64,000 nucleotides of DNA from Streptomyces liliifuscus (GTDB lineage Bacteria; Actinomycetota; Actinomycetes; Streptomycetales; Streptomycetaceae): the NCBI RefSeq assembly GCF_016598615.1, contig NZ_CP066831.1, positions 3,720,001 through 3,784,000 on the forward strand, read 5' to 3'. This document shows, piece after piece, positions 14,806-25,559 of the stretch (positions within the stretch are counted from its first letter, which is position 1; each line of letters starts with the position of its first letter). The notes below the pieces were generated by a model. It did not search any database, was not told where the DNA came from, and was given only the letters and a program-made list of their open reading frames with translations. Both the position numbers and the translations under genes were made by a program.

Positions 14806-16005
14806 ATGGCCGTACGACTCCCCCGCCCCCACCGAGACGACGTGCGGATCGCGGCCGCGGGACTGTTCGGCGGGCTCTTCCTGTACGCGGTGGGGCTGGG
14901 CACCCGGCCGGCCGGTGAGCCGATCGTCCTGTGGTCCGACAGCCGGGCGCTGCTGATCCCGCTCGTCGTGATGACGGGCTGCGAGCTGCTGCGCAGGACC
15001 ATGCCGCGCACGGCCCTGCTCGTCGGCACGGTCGCGGTGGTCGCGGACCTGTTCACACGAGGCAGCCTGGCCACCCTCGTGATGTTCACCGACCTCGTGT
15101 ACGCGGCGGTGCTGTACGGGCCGCCCGCCTCCGCCCGGCGCATCCCGTGGATCACCGGGCTGCTCACCGTGGCCGGGACGATCGCGCCCGTGGCGATCTG
15201 GCGTCAGCCGGAGGCCCTGCTCATCGGCGTGGGCGTCGGCGTCGTGTCGCTGGCACCCGCCGCGACCGGCTGGATCGTCCGCAACCACCGCGACGCCGCC
15301 GAGGCGGCCCGCCTCCGCGCCGAACAGACCGCCCTGCTCGCCGAGATGGACCGCAGCCAGGCCGTCACCGCCGAACGGGCGCGCATGGCACGCGAGTTGC
15401 ACGACATGGTCGCCAACCACCTCTCCGCGATCGCCATCCACTCCACGGCCGCGCTCTCGCTCGACGACCCCGACACCTCGAAGCAGGCCCTCGGCGTGAT
15501 CCGCGAGAACAGCGTCGAGGGCCTCGCCGAGATGCGCCGTCTCATCGGCATCCTGCGCGACAGCAGCGGCGACACGGAGGCGGTCGCGGCGCCCACCCTC
15601 GACGGACTCGGCGCGCTGGTGGACCAGGCCCGCGCCAACGGCCTCGAAGTGGACCTGGACTGCACACACACGACGCTCCCGGCCCCGGTCGAGCTGGCCG
15701 CGTACCGCATCGTGCAGGAGTGCCTGACCAACGCCCTCAAGCACGCCTCCCCCGGCCGGGTCACCGTCGTCCTCGCCCAGCGCGACCACTCCCTCGACGT
15801 ACGGGTGACCAGCCCGTACGGCGGCGCCCGGGACGACGGCCCGCGCGCTCCCGGCTCGGGCGCCGGCCTGATAGGGATGCGCGAGCGGGTCGCCCTGCTG
15901 CACGGCACGTTCGAGGCGGGACCCGTCGGGGACCCGGCCTCCGCCGACGGCAAGACCTGGGCCGTACGTGCCACCCTCCCGATCACCGAAGGAGAATCCG
16001 AATGA
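14806..16005 (+). CDS. chiS: Sensor histidine kinase, NarL/DesK-type (ChiS-like)
   Basis: About 399 residues from ATG 14806 (GTG 14791 is an alternative). An N-terminal block of four to five membrane segments is followed by a coiled region and the HisKA_3 motif ERARMARELHDMVANHLS, with the phospho-accepting His at about 199. The HATPase domain has the N box ECLTNALKHA and G box GAGLIGMRERVALL. It is translationally coupled to the response regulator (ATGA overlap). Its position directly upstream of a secreted chitinase matches S. coelicolor chiS-chiR-chiC, which senses chitin-derived signals and activates chiC. The symbol is from synteny. Confidence 0.85.
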   Translation: MAVRLPRPHRDDVRIAAAGLFGGLFLYAVGLGTRPAGEPIVLWSDSRALLIPLVVMTGCELLRRTMPRTALLVGTVAVVADLFTRGSLATLVMFTDLVYAAVLYGPPASARRIPWITGLLTVAGTIAPVAIWRQPEALLIGVGVGVVSLAPAATGWIVRNHRDAAEAARLRAEQTALLAEMDRSQAVTAERARMARELHDMVANHLSAIAIHSTAALSLDDPDTSKQALGVIRENSVEGLAEMRRLIGILRDSSGDTEAVAAPTLDGLGALVDQARANGLEVDLDCTHTTLPAPVELAAYRIVQECLTNALKHASPGRVTVVLAQRDHSLDVRVTSPYGGARDDGPRAPGSGAGLIGMRERVALLHGTFEAGPVGDPASADGKTWAVRATLPITEGESE

Positions 16006-16643
16006 TCCGTGTGCTCGTCGCCGAGGACCAGTCCGCCGTACGCGCCGGTCTCGTCCTCATCCTGCGCAGCGCCCCCGACATCGAGGTGGTCGGCGAGGCG
16101 GCGGACGGCGAGCAGGCGGTGGCCCTGGCCCGGGAACTGAGGCCAGACCTCGTTCTGATGGACATTCAGATGCCCCGTCTCGACGGTGTTTCCGCCACCC
16201 GTCAGGTCGTCGCCGAGCGCCTCGCCGACGTGCTCGTACTGACCACGTTCGATCTGGACGAGTACGTCTTCGGCGCGCTGCGCGCGGGCGCCGCCGGCTT
16301 CCTGCTGAAGAACACCGAGGCACGTCAACTCCTCGACGCGGTACGGACGGTGGCGCGCGGCGAGGGCCTGATCGCGCCCGCGGTGACCCGCCGGCTGATC
16401 TCCGAGTTCGCGGCGAGGCCCGTGCGCGAACCGTCGGCCGACCCGGCCGTCCTCGACTCGCTGACGCGACGGGAGCGGGAGGTGCTGTCCTGCCTCGGGG
16501 AGGGCCTGTCCAACGCGGAGATCGGCGTACGTCTCGACATGGCGGAGGCGACCGTGAAGACGCACGTCAGCCGCCTGCTGGGCAAGCTAGAACTGCGCAG
16601 CCGGGTTCAAGCGGCGGTCCTGGCACAGGAGTTGGGCGTGTAG
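16002..16643 (+). CDS. chiR: Response regulator, NarL/LuxR type (ChiR-like)
   Basis: 213 residues. The receiver domain has the acidic pocket Glu8-Asp9 and phospho-Asp54 (LVLMDIQMP). The C-terminal LuxR HTH (LTRREREVLSCLGEGLSNAE, onward to KTHVSRLLGKL) lies at about 147-190. The ATG overlaps the kinase stop, with AAGGAG upstream. It probably activates the chitinase gene 153 bp downstream, whose promoter carries two 12-bp direct repeats. The assignment as ChiR rests on synteny. Confidence 0.87.
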   Translation: MIRVLVAEDQSAVRAGLVLILRSAPDIEVVGEAADGEQAVALARELRPDLVLMDIQMPRLDGVSATRQVVAERLADVLVLTTFDLDEYVFGALRAGAAGFLLKNTEARQLLDAVRTVARGEGLIAPAVTRRLISEFAARPVREPSADPAVLDSLTRREREVLSCLGEGLSNAEIGVRLDMAEATVKTHVSRLLGKLELRSRVQAAVLAQELGV

Positions 16644-16717
16644 GCGGGGCGGTCGTTGCGAACGGCGGCATACGCCGGGCGGCGCGTGTAACAAGTAGCC
16701 GCCCGGCACCCTCGCAC

Positions 16718-16759
16718 TGGTCTGGACCTATTGACCTATGGTCCAGACCTTTCTATTGT
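16718..16759 (+). promoter_or_regulatory. Chitinase promoter: two 12-bp direct repeats plus -35/-10 boxes
   Basis: TGGTCTGGACCT (16718-16729) and TGGTCCAGACCT (16739-16750) are imperfect direct repeats whose starts are 21 bp apart, about two helical turns. They match the well-known Streptomyces chitinase promoter repeats implicated in chitin induction and glucose repression, and also resemble DasR sites. TTGACC (16731-16736) and TATTGT (16754-16759) with 17 bp spacing make a plausible promoter in which the second repeat occupies the spacer. Confidence 0.8.
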
Positions 16760-16796
16760 CCTGCGCACCTCATCAAACTCCCCATAGGAGACGCGG

Positions 16797-18629
<1,833 letters not shown>

Positions 18630-18653
18630 GGACCGTCAGCACTAACAGATAGC

Positions 18654-19100
18654 TCAGGCAACATTGACGCGCTGGCCGGGCGGGGCTGCTTCAAGCCACG
18701 CGAGAAACCCGGTCAGCGCGTCCTCGCTCATGGCCAGCTCAAGGCGCGTACCGCGATGGACGCAGGCGAGGATGATCTGGTCGGCCAGCAGCGCGAGCTC
18801 CTCCTCGCCGTCCGGGGTGCGGCGGCCTGCCACCTCGATCGCCGAACGCTCAAGGACACGGCGCGGGCGGGGAGCGTACGAGAAGATGCGGAACCACTCG
18901 ATGCGGTCACCGTTGTAGCGGGCGATGCCGTAGCCCCAGCCTTTTCCGCTGGTGTCGCTCTTCTCCGGGGCGTCCCAGCGGAGGCTGCAGTCGAACGTAC
19001 CGCCGGAGCGCTGGATCAGCCGGCGGCGCAGATGGAACACGAAGAGTGCCACCGCCACCAGCACGACTACCAACCCGCACACAGTCAGAGCGAGGACCAT
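18654..19100 (-). CDS. DUF2550-family membrane protein
   Basis: 148 residues: one N-terminal transmembrane helix (LALTVCGLVVVLVAVALFVF) followed by a cytoplasmic PH-like beta domain with WGYGIARYNGDRIEWFRIFS. It is always found downstream of atpC in actinobacteria, as here. ATG 19100 is chosen over GTG 19106 because AGGAGG then has usable spacing. No biochemical role is known to me. Confidence 0.85.
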   Translation of the reverse strand: MVLALTVCGLVVVLVAVALFVFHLRRRLIQRSGGTFDCSLRWDAPEKSDTSGKGWGYGIARYNGDRIEWFRIFSYAPRPRRVLERSAIEVAGRRTPDGEEELALLADQIILACVHRGTRLELAMSEDALTGFLAWLEAAPPGQRVNVA

Positions 19101-19156
19101 CGACACCGACCTCCTCGTCTCCTAGGTAACGGAAAGGAAAAAAGCACCCGCATCGC

Positions 19157-19204
19157 CTCAGCCGCGACCCGGTCCGGAAAGCTCCGGTCCTGGCCGCGGC
19201 TGAG
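19157..19204 (-). terminator. Terminator-like hairpin after atpC
   Basis: CTCAGCCGCG (19157-19166) pairs with CGCGGCTGAG (19195-19204) just beyond the atpC stop at 19228, before the DUF2550 gene start. It may terminate or attenuate read-through from the ATP synthase operon. Confidence 0.7.
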
Positions 19205-19227
19205 TCACTCCCTGTGGTGCGCTGTGT

Positions 19228-19602
19228 TCAGCGCACCGCCACCGCACGCAGACGGACGTCCGCGCGACGCTCGGCGGAGGCATCGCCCTCCGCCTTCGCG
19301 CGCTCGAGCTCCCGCTCCGCGCGCTGGACATCGATCTCGTCCGACAGCTCGGCGATCTCGGCCAGCAGCGACAGCTTGTTGTCCGCGAACGAGATGAAAC
19401 CGCCGTGCACCGCGGCGACGACAGTTCCACCATCACTCGTACGGATGGTCACCGGGCCCGACTCCAGCACACCGAGCAGCGGCTGGTGGCCGGGCATGAC
19501 GCCGATGTCGCCGGACGCGGTACGCGCGACGACCAGGGTGGCCTCGCCGGACCAGACACTGCGGTCCGCGGCGACGAGCTCGACGTGCAGCTCAGCAGCC
19601 AA
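19228..19602 (-). CDS. atpC: F1Fo ATP synthase epsilon subunit
   Basis: 124 residues. The N-terminal beta-sandwich (AELHVELVAADRSVWSGEA, GDIGVMPGHQPLLGVLE) is followed by an Arg/Glu-rich helical hairpin. It links the gamma rotor shaft to the c-ring and regulates ATP hydrolysis. It is the last gene of the operon, 129 bp after atpD. Confidence 0.96.
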   Translation of the reverse strand: MAAELHVELVAADRSVWSGEATLVVARTASGDIGVMPGHQPLLGVLESGPVTIRTSDGGTVVAAVHGGFISFADNKLSLLAEIAELSDEIDVQRAERELERAKAEGDASAERRADVRLRAVAVR

Positions 19603-19731
19603 GGTGGGCTCCTCGGGTCACCACCCGGCTTTCGCTGCCGGGTGTTGGGTCAAAGTCTAGTGGGCGTAGTGAAGGGGACGGGACGCACCCCGCGAGGCGC
19701 GACCCCGCCCCCCTCACCGAGAACACGAGGT

Positions 19732-21168
19732 TCAGGAGACGCCGAGCTCCTTGGCCTTGGCCTTGAGGTCCTCCAGGCCACCGCACATGAAGAACGCCTG
19801 CTCCGGGAAGTGGTCGTACTCGCCGTCGCAGATCGAGTTGAAGGCCGCGATCGACTCCTCCAGCGGAACGTCCGAACCGTCCACGCCGGTGAACTGCTTG
19901 GCGGCGTGGGTGTTCTGGGACAGGAAGCGCTCCACGCGACGGGCACGGTGGACGACGAGCTTGTCCTCTTCACCCAGCTCGTCGATACCGAGGATCGCGA
20001 TGATGTCCTGGAGGTCCTTGTTCTTCTGCAGGATCGTCTTGACGCGCATGGCGGCGTCGTAGTGGTCCTGCGCGATGTACCGCGGGTCCAGGATGCGGGA
20101 CGTGGAGTCCAGCGGGTCCACGGCCGGGTAGATGCCCTTCTCGGAGATCGGACGGGAGAGCACCGTCGTCGCGTCGAGGTGGGCGAACGTGGTGGCCGGG
20201 GCCGGGTCGGTCAGGTCGTCCGCGGGGACGTAGATCGCCTGCATCGAGGTGATCGAGTGACCACGGGTCGAGGTGATGCGCTCCTGGAGGAGACCCATCT
20301 CGTCGGCCAGGGTCGGCTGGTAACCCACCGCGGAGGGCATACGGCCGAGCAGGGTCGAGACCTCGGAACCGGCCTGGGTGAAGCGGAAGATGTTGTCGAT
20401 GAAGAACAGCACGTCCTGCTTCTGCACATCGCGGAAGTACTCCGCCATGGTCAGACCGGCAAGGGCCACGCGCAGACGGGTGCCCGGGGGCTCGTCCATC
20501 TGACCGAAGACAAGGGCGGTCTTGTCGAGAACGCCGCTCTCTTCCATCTCCGCGATGAGGTCGTTGCCCTCACGGGTGCGCTCACCGACGCCCGCGAAGA
20601 CGGAGACGCCCTCGTGGAGGTTGGCGACACGCATGATCATTTCCTGGATCAGCACGGTCTTGCCGACACCGGCACCACCGAACAGACCGATCTTGCCGCC
20701 CTTGACGTACGGGGTGAGAAGGTCGACGACCTTCAGGCCCGTCTCGAACATCTCGGTCTTCGACTCGAGCTGGTCGAACGAGGGGGCCTTGCGGTGGATG
20801 GTCCAGCGCTCGCCCTCGTACTGCTCGTCGGTGTTCAGTACCTCGCCGAGGGTGTTGAAGACCTTGCCCTTGGTGAAGTCACCGACCGGGACGCTGATGC
20901 CCGAGCCCGTGTCGGTCACCGCGGCCTGGCGGACCAGACCGTCGGTGGGCTGCATCGAGATGGTGCGGACCAGGCCGTCACCCAGGTGCTGGGCGACCTC
21001 CAGGGTCAGAATCTTCTTCTCGCCGGCGTTGGCCGGGTCGGCCACCTCGACGTGAAGGGCGTTGTAGATCTCCGGCATGGCGTCGACGGGGAATTCCACG
21101 TCGACGACCGGGCCGATGACCCGGGCGACGCGGCCCGTGGCAACGGCCGTCTCAACTGTCGTCGTCAT
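19732..21168 (-). CDS. atpD: F1Fo ATP synthase beta subunit (catalytic)
   Basis: 478 residues. Walker A GGAGVGKT is at 164-171, the catalytic Glu in GERTREGND, and Walker B VLFFIDNIFRF. The ATP-binding and DELSEED-like (DELGEEDKL) regions are intact. It carries the catalytic sites of F1. The start codon abuts the TAA of atpG. Confidence 0.98.
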   Translation of the reverse strand: MTTTVETAVATGRVARVIGPVVDVEFPVDAMPEIYNALHVEVADPANAGEKKILTLEVAQHLGDGLVRTISMQPTDGLVRQAAVTDTGSGISVPVGDFTKGKVFNTLGEVLNTDEQYEGERWTIHRKAPSFDQLESKTEMFETGLKVVDLLTPYVKGGKIGLFGGAGVGKTVLIQEMIMRVANLHEGVSVFAGVGERTREGNDLIAEMEESGVLDKTALVFGQMDEPPGTRLRVALAGLTMAEYFRDVQKQDVLFFIDNIFRFTQAGSEVSTLLGRMPSAVGYQPTLADEMGLLQERITSTRGHSITSMQAIYVPADDLTDPAPATTFAHLDATTVLSRPISEKGIYPAVDPLDSTSRILDPRYIAQDHYDAAMRVKTILQKNKDLQDIIAILGIDELGEEDKLVVHRARRVERFLSQNTHAAKQFTGVDGSDVPLEESIAAFNSICDGEYDHFPEQAFFMCGGLEDLKAKAKELGVS

Positions 21169-22086
21169 TTACCTGTCACTCCCCGCGGTCGCGTCGGCCA
21201 GGGCTGCGGTGCCACCGACGATCTCGCTGATTTCCTGGGTGATTTCGGCCTGGCGGGCCGCGTTGGCAAGTCGGGAGAGTGAAGTGATCAGGTCTCCCGC
21301 GTTGTCGGTCGCCGACTTCATCGCGCGGCGGGTGGCCGCGTGCTTGGAGGCGGCCGACTGGAGCAGCGCGTTGTAGATACGGCTCTCGACGTACCGGGGC
21401 AGAAGGGCGTCGAGGACGTCCTCCGCCGACGGCTCGAAGTCGTACAGCGGAAGGATCTCGCCCTTGGACGTGGACTCCTCCGCGACCTCTTCGAGGCTGA
21501 GCGGCAGCAGTCGGCTGTCGACCGCCGTCTGCGTCATCATCGAGACGAACTCGGTGTAGACGATGTGGAGTTCGTCCACGCCGCCGTCCGCCGTCTCCTT
21601 CTCGATGGCCTCGATCAGCGGAACGGCCACCTTCTTGGCGTCCGCGTACGTGGGCTCGTCGGTGAAGCCCGACCACGACTCCGAGACCTTGCGCTCACGG
21701 AAGTTGTAGTGGGCCAGACCGCGGCGGCCGACGATGTACGTGTCGACCTCCTTGCCCTCGGCCTCGAGACGCGCGGTCAGCTGCTCCGCCGCCTTGATGG
21801 CGTTGGAGTTGAACGCGCCGGCGAGGCCGCGGTCGCTCGACAGGAGCAGCACGGCGGAACGCGTCGGCGCCTCGGCCTCGGTGGTCAGCGGGTGCTGGGT
21901 GTTAGAGCCCGTGCCGACCGCCGTGACCGCCCGGGTGAGCTCGGTCGCGTACGGCGTGGAGGCCGCCACCTTGCGCTGCGCCTTGACGACACGCGAGGCG
22001 GCGATCATCTCCATCGCCTTGGTGATCTTCTTGGTCGCGGTGACGGATTTGATGCGACGCTTGTAGACCCGGAGCTGGGCTCCCAT
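21169..22086 (-). CDS. atpG: F1Fo ATP synthase gamma subunit
   Basis: 305 residues. The N-terminal GAQLRVYKRRIKSVTATKKI and the C-terminal coiled coil (LITSLSRLANAARQAEITQE) form the rotating shaft inside the alpha3beta3 ring. Length and motifs are standard for actinobacteria. It is 20 bp downstream of atpA. Confidence 0.97.
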   Translation of the reverse strand: MGAQLRVYKRRIKSVTATKKITKAMEMIAASRVVKAQRKVAASTPYATELTRAVTAVGTGSNTQHPLTTEAEAPTRSAVLLLSSDRGLAGAFNSNAIKAAEQLTARLEAEGKEVDTYIVGRRGLAHYNFRERKVSESWSGFTDEPTYADAKKVAVPLIEAIEKETADGGVDELHIVYTEFVSMMTQTAVDSRLLPLSLEEVAEESTSKGEILPLYDFEPSAEDVLDALLPRYVESRIYNALLQSAASKHAATRRAMKSATDNAGDLITSLSRLANAARQAEITQEISEIVGGTAALADATAGSDR

Positions 22087-22106
22087 GAGTCAGGTCCCTT
22101 CCGTCG

Positions 22107-23699
22107 TCACTTGCCCGCAGCGGCAGGGGTGTCCTCGCCGAGCAGCTTGCCGTCCGACGTCTCGAACTGCTTCTTGAAGTCCGCGATCGCGTCGGCGATG
22201 GCCCCCAGGGTGTCGTCCGACATCTTGCCGCCCTCCTTGATGGAGGTCATGAGGCCCTGCTCCTTGCGGTGCAGGTACTCCAGGAGCTCCTTCTCGAAGC
22301 GGCGGACGTCGTTCACCGGCACCTCGTCCATCTTGCCGGTGGTACCGGCCCAGATGGAGACGACCTGGTCCTCGGTGGCCATCGGCTGGTACTGAGCCTG
22401 CTTGAGCAGCTCGACCATCCGCTGACCGCGCTCCAGCTGCGACTTCGACGCGGCGTCCAGGTCGGAACCGAAGGCGGCGAACGCCTCCAGCTCACGGAAC
22501 TGGGCGAGGTCGACGCGCAGTCGGCCGGACACCTGGCGCATGGCCTTGTGCTGTGCGGAACCACCGACTCGGGAGACGGAGATACCGACGTTCAGCGCGG
22601 GGCGCTGACCGGCGTTGAACAGGTCCGACTCCAGGAAGCACTGGCCGTCGGTGATGGAGATGACGTTGGTCGGGATGAACGCCGAGACGTCGTTGGCCTT
22701 CGTCTCGACGATCGGCAGACCGGTCATCGAGCCCGCGCCCATCTCGTCGGAGAGCTTCGCGCAGCGCTCCAGCAGACGGGAGTGCAGGTAGAAGACGTCA
22801 CCGGGGTAGGCCTCGCGCCCCGGCGGACGGCGGAGCAGCAGGGACACGGCGCGGTAGGCGTCGGCCTGCTTCGAGAGGTCGTCGAAGATGATGAGGACGT
22901 GCTTGCCCTCGTACATCCACTGCTGGCCGATGGCCGAACCGGTGTACGGCGCAAGGTACTTGAAGCCGGCCGGGTCGGACGCCGGGGCGGCGACGATGGT
23001 CGTGTACTCCAGCGCGCCGGCCTCTTCGAGGGCGCCACGCACGGAGGCGATGGTCGAGCCCTTCTGGCCGATGGCGACGTACACGCAGCGGACCTGCTTG
23101 TTCGGGTCGCCGGTGCGCCAGTTGTCGCGCTGGTTGATGATCGTGTCGACGGCCAGGGCGGTCTTGCCGGTCTGGCGGTCACCGATGATCAGCTGACGCT
23201 GGCCACGGCCGATCGGGGTCATCGCGTCGACGGCCTTGTAGCCGGTCTCCATCGGCTCGTGCACCGACTTACGGGCCATGACGCCCGGGGCCTGCAGCTC
23301 GAGGGCGCGGCGGCCGGACGTCTCGATCTCGCCGAGACCGTCGATCGGGGTGCCGAGCGGGTCGACAACGCGGCCGAGGTAGCCCTCGCCGACGGCCACG
23401 GAGAGGACCTCGCCGGTACGGGTGACCGGCTGCCCCTCCTCGATGCCGCTGAACTCACCGAGGACGATGGCGCCGATCTCGCGCTCTTCCAGGTTGAGCG
23501 CGAGGCCGAGGGTGCCGTCCTCGAACTTCAGCAGTTCGTTGGCCATGGCCGAGGGCAGGCCCTCGACCTTCGCGATGCCGTCGCCGGCAAGGGTGACCGT
23601 ACCGACCTCCTCGCGCGAGGCCGCGTCCGGCTTGTACGACTGGACAAAGTTCTCCAGCGCATCCCGGATCTCCTCCGGCCGGATCGTGAGCTCCGCCAT
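22107..23699 (-). CDS. atpA: F1Fo ATP synthase alpha subunit
   Basis: 530 residues from ATG 23699 (the in-frame upstream extension to 23996 overlaps atpH and is rejected). Walker A GDRQTGKT is at 173-180 and the arginine-finger region SRVGGSAQ is present. It is the non-catalytic nucleotide-binding subunit of F1. A 139-bp gap separates it from atpH; an AAGGAG-containing leader and small GC hairpins lie there, so a secondary promoter or processing site is possible. Confidence 0.98.
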   Translation of the reverse strand: MAELTIRPEEIRDALENFVQSYKPDAASREEVGTVTLAGDGIAKVEGLPSAMANELLKFEDGTLGLALNLEEREIGAIVLGEFSGIEEGQPVTRTGEVLSVAVGEGYLGRVVDPLGTPIDGLGEIETSGRRALELQAPGVMARKSVHEPMETGYKAVDAMTPIGRGQRQLIIGDRQTGKTALAVDTIINQRDNWRTGDPNKQVRCVYVAIGQKGSTIASVRGALEEAGALEYTTIVAAPASDPAGFKYLAPYTGSAIGQQWMYEGKHVLIIFDDLSKQADAYRAVSLLLRRPPGREAYPGDVFYLHSRLLERCAKLSDEMGAGSMTGLPIVETKANDVSAFIPTNVISITDGQCFLESDLFNAGQRPALNVGISVSRVGGSAQHKAMRQVSGRLRVDLAQFRELEAFAAFGSDLDAASKSQLERGQRMVELLKQAQYQPMATEDQVVSIWAGTTGKMDEVPVNDVRRFEKELLEYLHRKEQGLMTSIKEGGKMSDDTLGAIADAIADFKKQFETSDGKLLGEDTPAAAGK

Positions 23700-23838
23700 C
23701 TGGGTTCCCTGCTCTCCTTGTTGGGCCCGAAGTTTTCTTGGGGGGTCTGGGGTCAGCCCCCAGGAATCCTCTGCACGGCCCAACCAGGGCCGTATTACTG
23801 CGTATAACTGTTTATGTACGTGTATTGAGTTGCTGTCG

Positions 23839-24654
23839 CTAGCTCGCCATGCGGCGGCCGACGTCCTCCAGCCGGTCCGCGATGGAACCGTTGATGACCT
23901 CGTCACCGACCTGCACCCGGATCCCGCCGAGGACCTCGGGGTCCACGTCGAGGTTGAGGTGCATCTGGCGGCCGTAGAGCTTCGCGAGGGCTGCACCCAG
24001 GCGCTGCTTCTGCGGGTCGCTCAGCGGAACCGCCGAGGTGACGACGGCGACCATGCGGCTACGACGCTCGGCGGCGAGCTTGGACAGGGACTCGAGTCCC
24101 GACTCCAGGCTACGTCCCCGGGGCGCGGTCACAAGGCGCGTGACCAGACGCTCGGTCGTCGCCTTGGCCCGGCCGCCGAGCAGGCTGCGCAGCAGCTCGC
24201 TCTTGGCCGCGGTCGTGGCGCCGCGGTCGGTCAGTGCGGCGCGCAGCCCGGTGTTCGAAGAGACGATCCGGCCGAACCGGAACAGCTCGTCCTCGACCTC
24301 GTCGAGCGTGCCCGCCCGCTGCGCCGCCGTGAGGTCGGCGGTGTCGGCCAGCTCCTCGATGGAGTCGACCAGGTCACGCGACCGCGACCAGCGGGAGCGC
24401 ACCAGACCGGCCACCAGATCGGCGGTCGTGCCGCCGACCTGGCCGCCGAACAGACGCCCGGCCAGTTCGGCCTTCGCCTCTCCGGCCTGCGCCGGGTCGG
24501 TGAGGACCCGACGCAGTGACACCTCGCGGTCGAGCAGCGCGGTGACGGCGGCCAGCTCGTCGGCGAGCAGCGTCGCGTCCACGGACGTGTTGTCCGTCAG
24601 CGCGTCGAGACGCTCTCGTGCGGCGGCCAGGGCCTCGCGGCTCGCTCCGTTCAT
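23839..24654 (-). CDS. atpH: F1Fo ATP synthase delta subunit
   Basis: 271 residues, longer than the ~180 of E. coli because actinobacterial delta subunits carry an N-terminal extension. The C-terminal signature VTSAVPLSDPQKQRLGAALA and LDVDPEVLGGIRVQVGDEVI is present. It forms the top of the stator stalk joining b to F1. Its ATG overlaps the atpF stop (ATGA). Confidence 0.96.
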   Translation of the reverse strand: MNGASREALAAARERLDALTDNTSVDATLLADELAAVTALLDREVSLRRVLTDPAQAGEAKAELAGRLFGGQVGGTTADLVAGLVRSRWSRSRDLVDSIEELADTADLTAAQRAGTLDEVEDELFRFGRIVSSNTGLRAALTDRGATTAAKSELLRSLLGGRAKATTERLVTRLVTAPRGRSLESGLESLSKLAAERRSRMVAVVTSAVPLSDPQKQRLGAALAKLYGRQMHLNLDVDPEVLGGIRVQVGDEVINGSIADRLEDVGRRMAS

Positions 24655-25208
24655 CGCGACGCCTCGGCCTTCGAAGCGGACTCGTCGAGACCGTCGAGGA
24701 AGCGGTCGATCGTGCGGCTCTGCCGGGCGTGGTCCTCGAGGGACTCCCCGACGAGCTTGCCGGCCAGTTCGGTGGCCAGCTGGCCCACGTCCTGGCGCAG
24801 CGCCGACGACGCGGCCTTGCGGTCGGCCGCGATCTGCGAGTGACCGGCGGCGATGATTTCCTCGCGCTGCCGCTGGCCTTCCGCACGCATCTCGGCGATG
24901 AGCGTGGCGCCCTGCTCCTGCGCCTCCTGGCGCAGACGCGCGGCCTCGTGCCGAGCCTCGGCGAGCTGAGCCTTGTACTGCTCCAGCACGCTCTGGGCCT
25001 CGACCTTCATGGCGTCGGCCTCTTCGATACCGCCCTCGATCGCCGCGCGGCGCTCTTCCAGAACCTTGTTGATGTTCGGGAGGAGCTTCTTCCAGAAGAA
25101 GAAGAACACGATGGCGAAGGCGATGGTGCCGACGAGCAGCTCGGGGCCCGGCGGGATGAGCGGGTTCTGCTCCTCCTCGGCCGCCAGCTGTACCAGGTTG
25201 GCGATCAC
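24651..25208 (-). CDS. atpF: F1Fo ATP synthase b subunit
   Basis: 185 residues. A single transmembrane helix (TIAFAIVFFFFWKKLLP) near residue 30-50 is followed by a long charged amphipathic helix forming the stator stalk. It is coupled to atpH by a 4-bp overlap and lies 40 bp after atpE. Confidence 0.96.
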   Translation of the reverse strand: MIANLVQLAAEEEQNPLIPPGPELLVGTIAFAIVFFFFWKKLLPNINKVLEERRAAIEGGIEEADAMKVEAQSVLEQYKAQLAEARHEAARLRQEAQEQGATLIAEMRAEGQRQREEIIAAGHSQIAADRKAASSALRQDVGQLATELAGKLVGESLEDHARQSRTIDRFLDGLDESASKAEASR

Positions 25209-25248
25209 ATCAGTGCCTTCCGTTGAAAGGTTCGCTCGTCAGGGTTCG

Positions 25249-25482
25249 TCAGTTGTAGACGAACGGCATGACGATGCCGATGAGGGCGAGGGCCTCACAG
25301 AAGGCGAAGCCGAGGATCTGGTTGGCGCGGATCAGGCCGGCCGCCTCGGGCTGACGGGCGAGGGCCTGGGTGCCGTTACCGAAGATGATGCCGACGCCGA
25401 CGCCGGGGCCGATGGCGGCGAGGCCGTAGCCGATGGAACCGATGTTGCCTTCGACAGCGGCGAGGGTCTCAAGGGCAGCCAT
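25249..25482 (-). CDS. atpE: F1Fo ATP synthase c subunit (proteolipid)
   Basis: 77 residues: two transmembrane helices joined by the polar loop ALARQPEA. The ion-carrying carboxylate is Glu63 in GFAFCEALALIGIV. No sodium-binding pattern is evident, so it should be proton-coupled. ATG 25482 follows GAGAAGGAAG. The frame upstream of it belongs to the overlapping reading of atpB. Confidence 0.97.
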   Translation of the reverse strand: MAALETLAAVEGNIGSIGYGLAAIGPGVGVGIIFGNGTQALARQPEAAGLIRANQILGFAFCEALALIGIVMPFVYN

Positions 25483-25559
25483 GCTGATTCTTCCTTCTCT
25501 TTCATGGACCGGCGGGGGTTGGCCACCGGACGTTCTGGGGGTTTGCGGAGCGTCGCGGC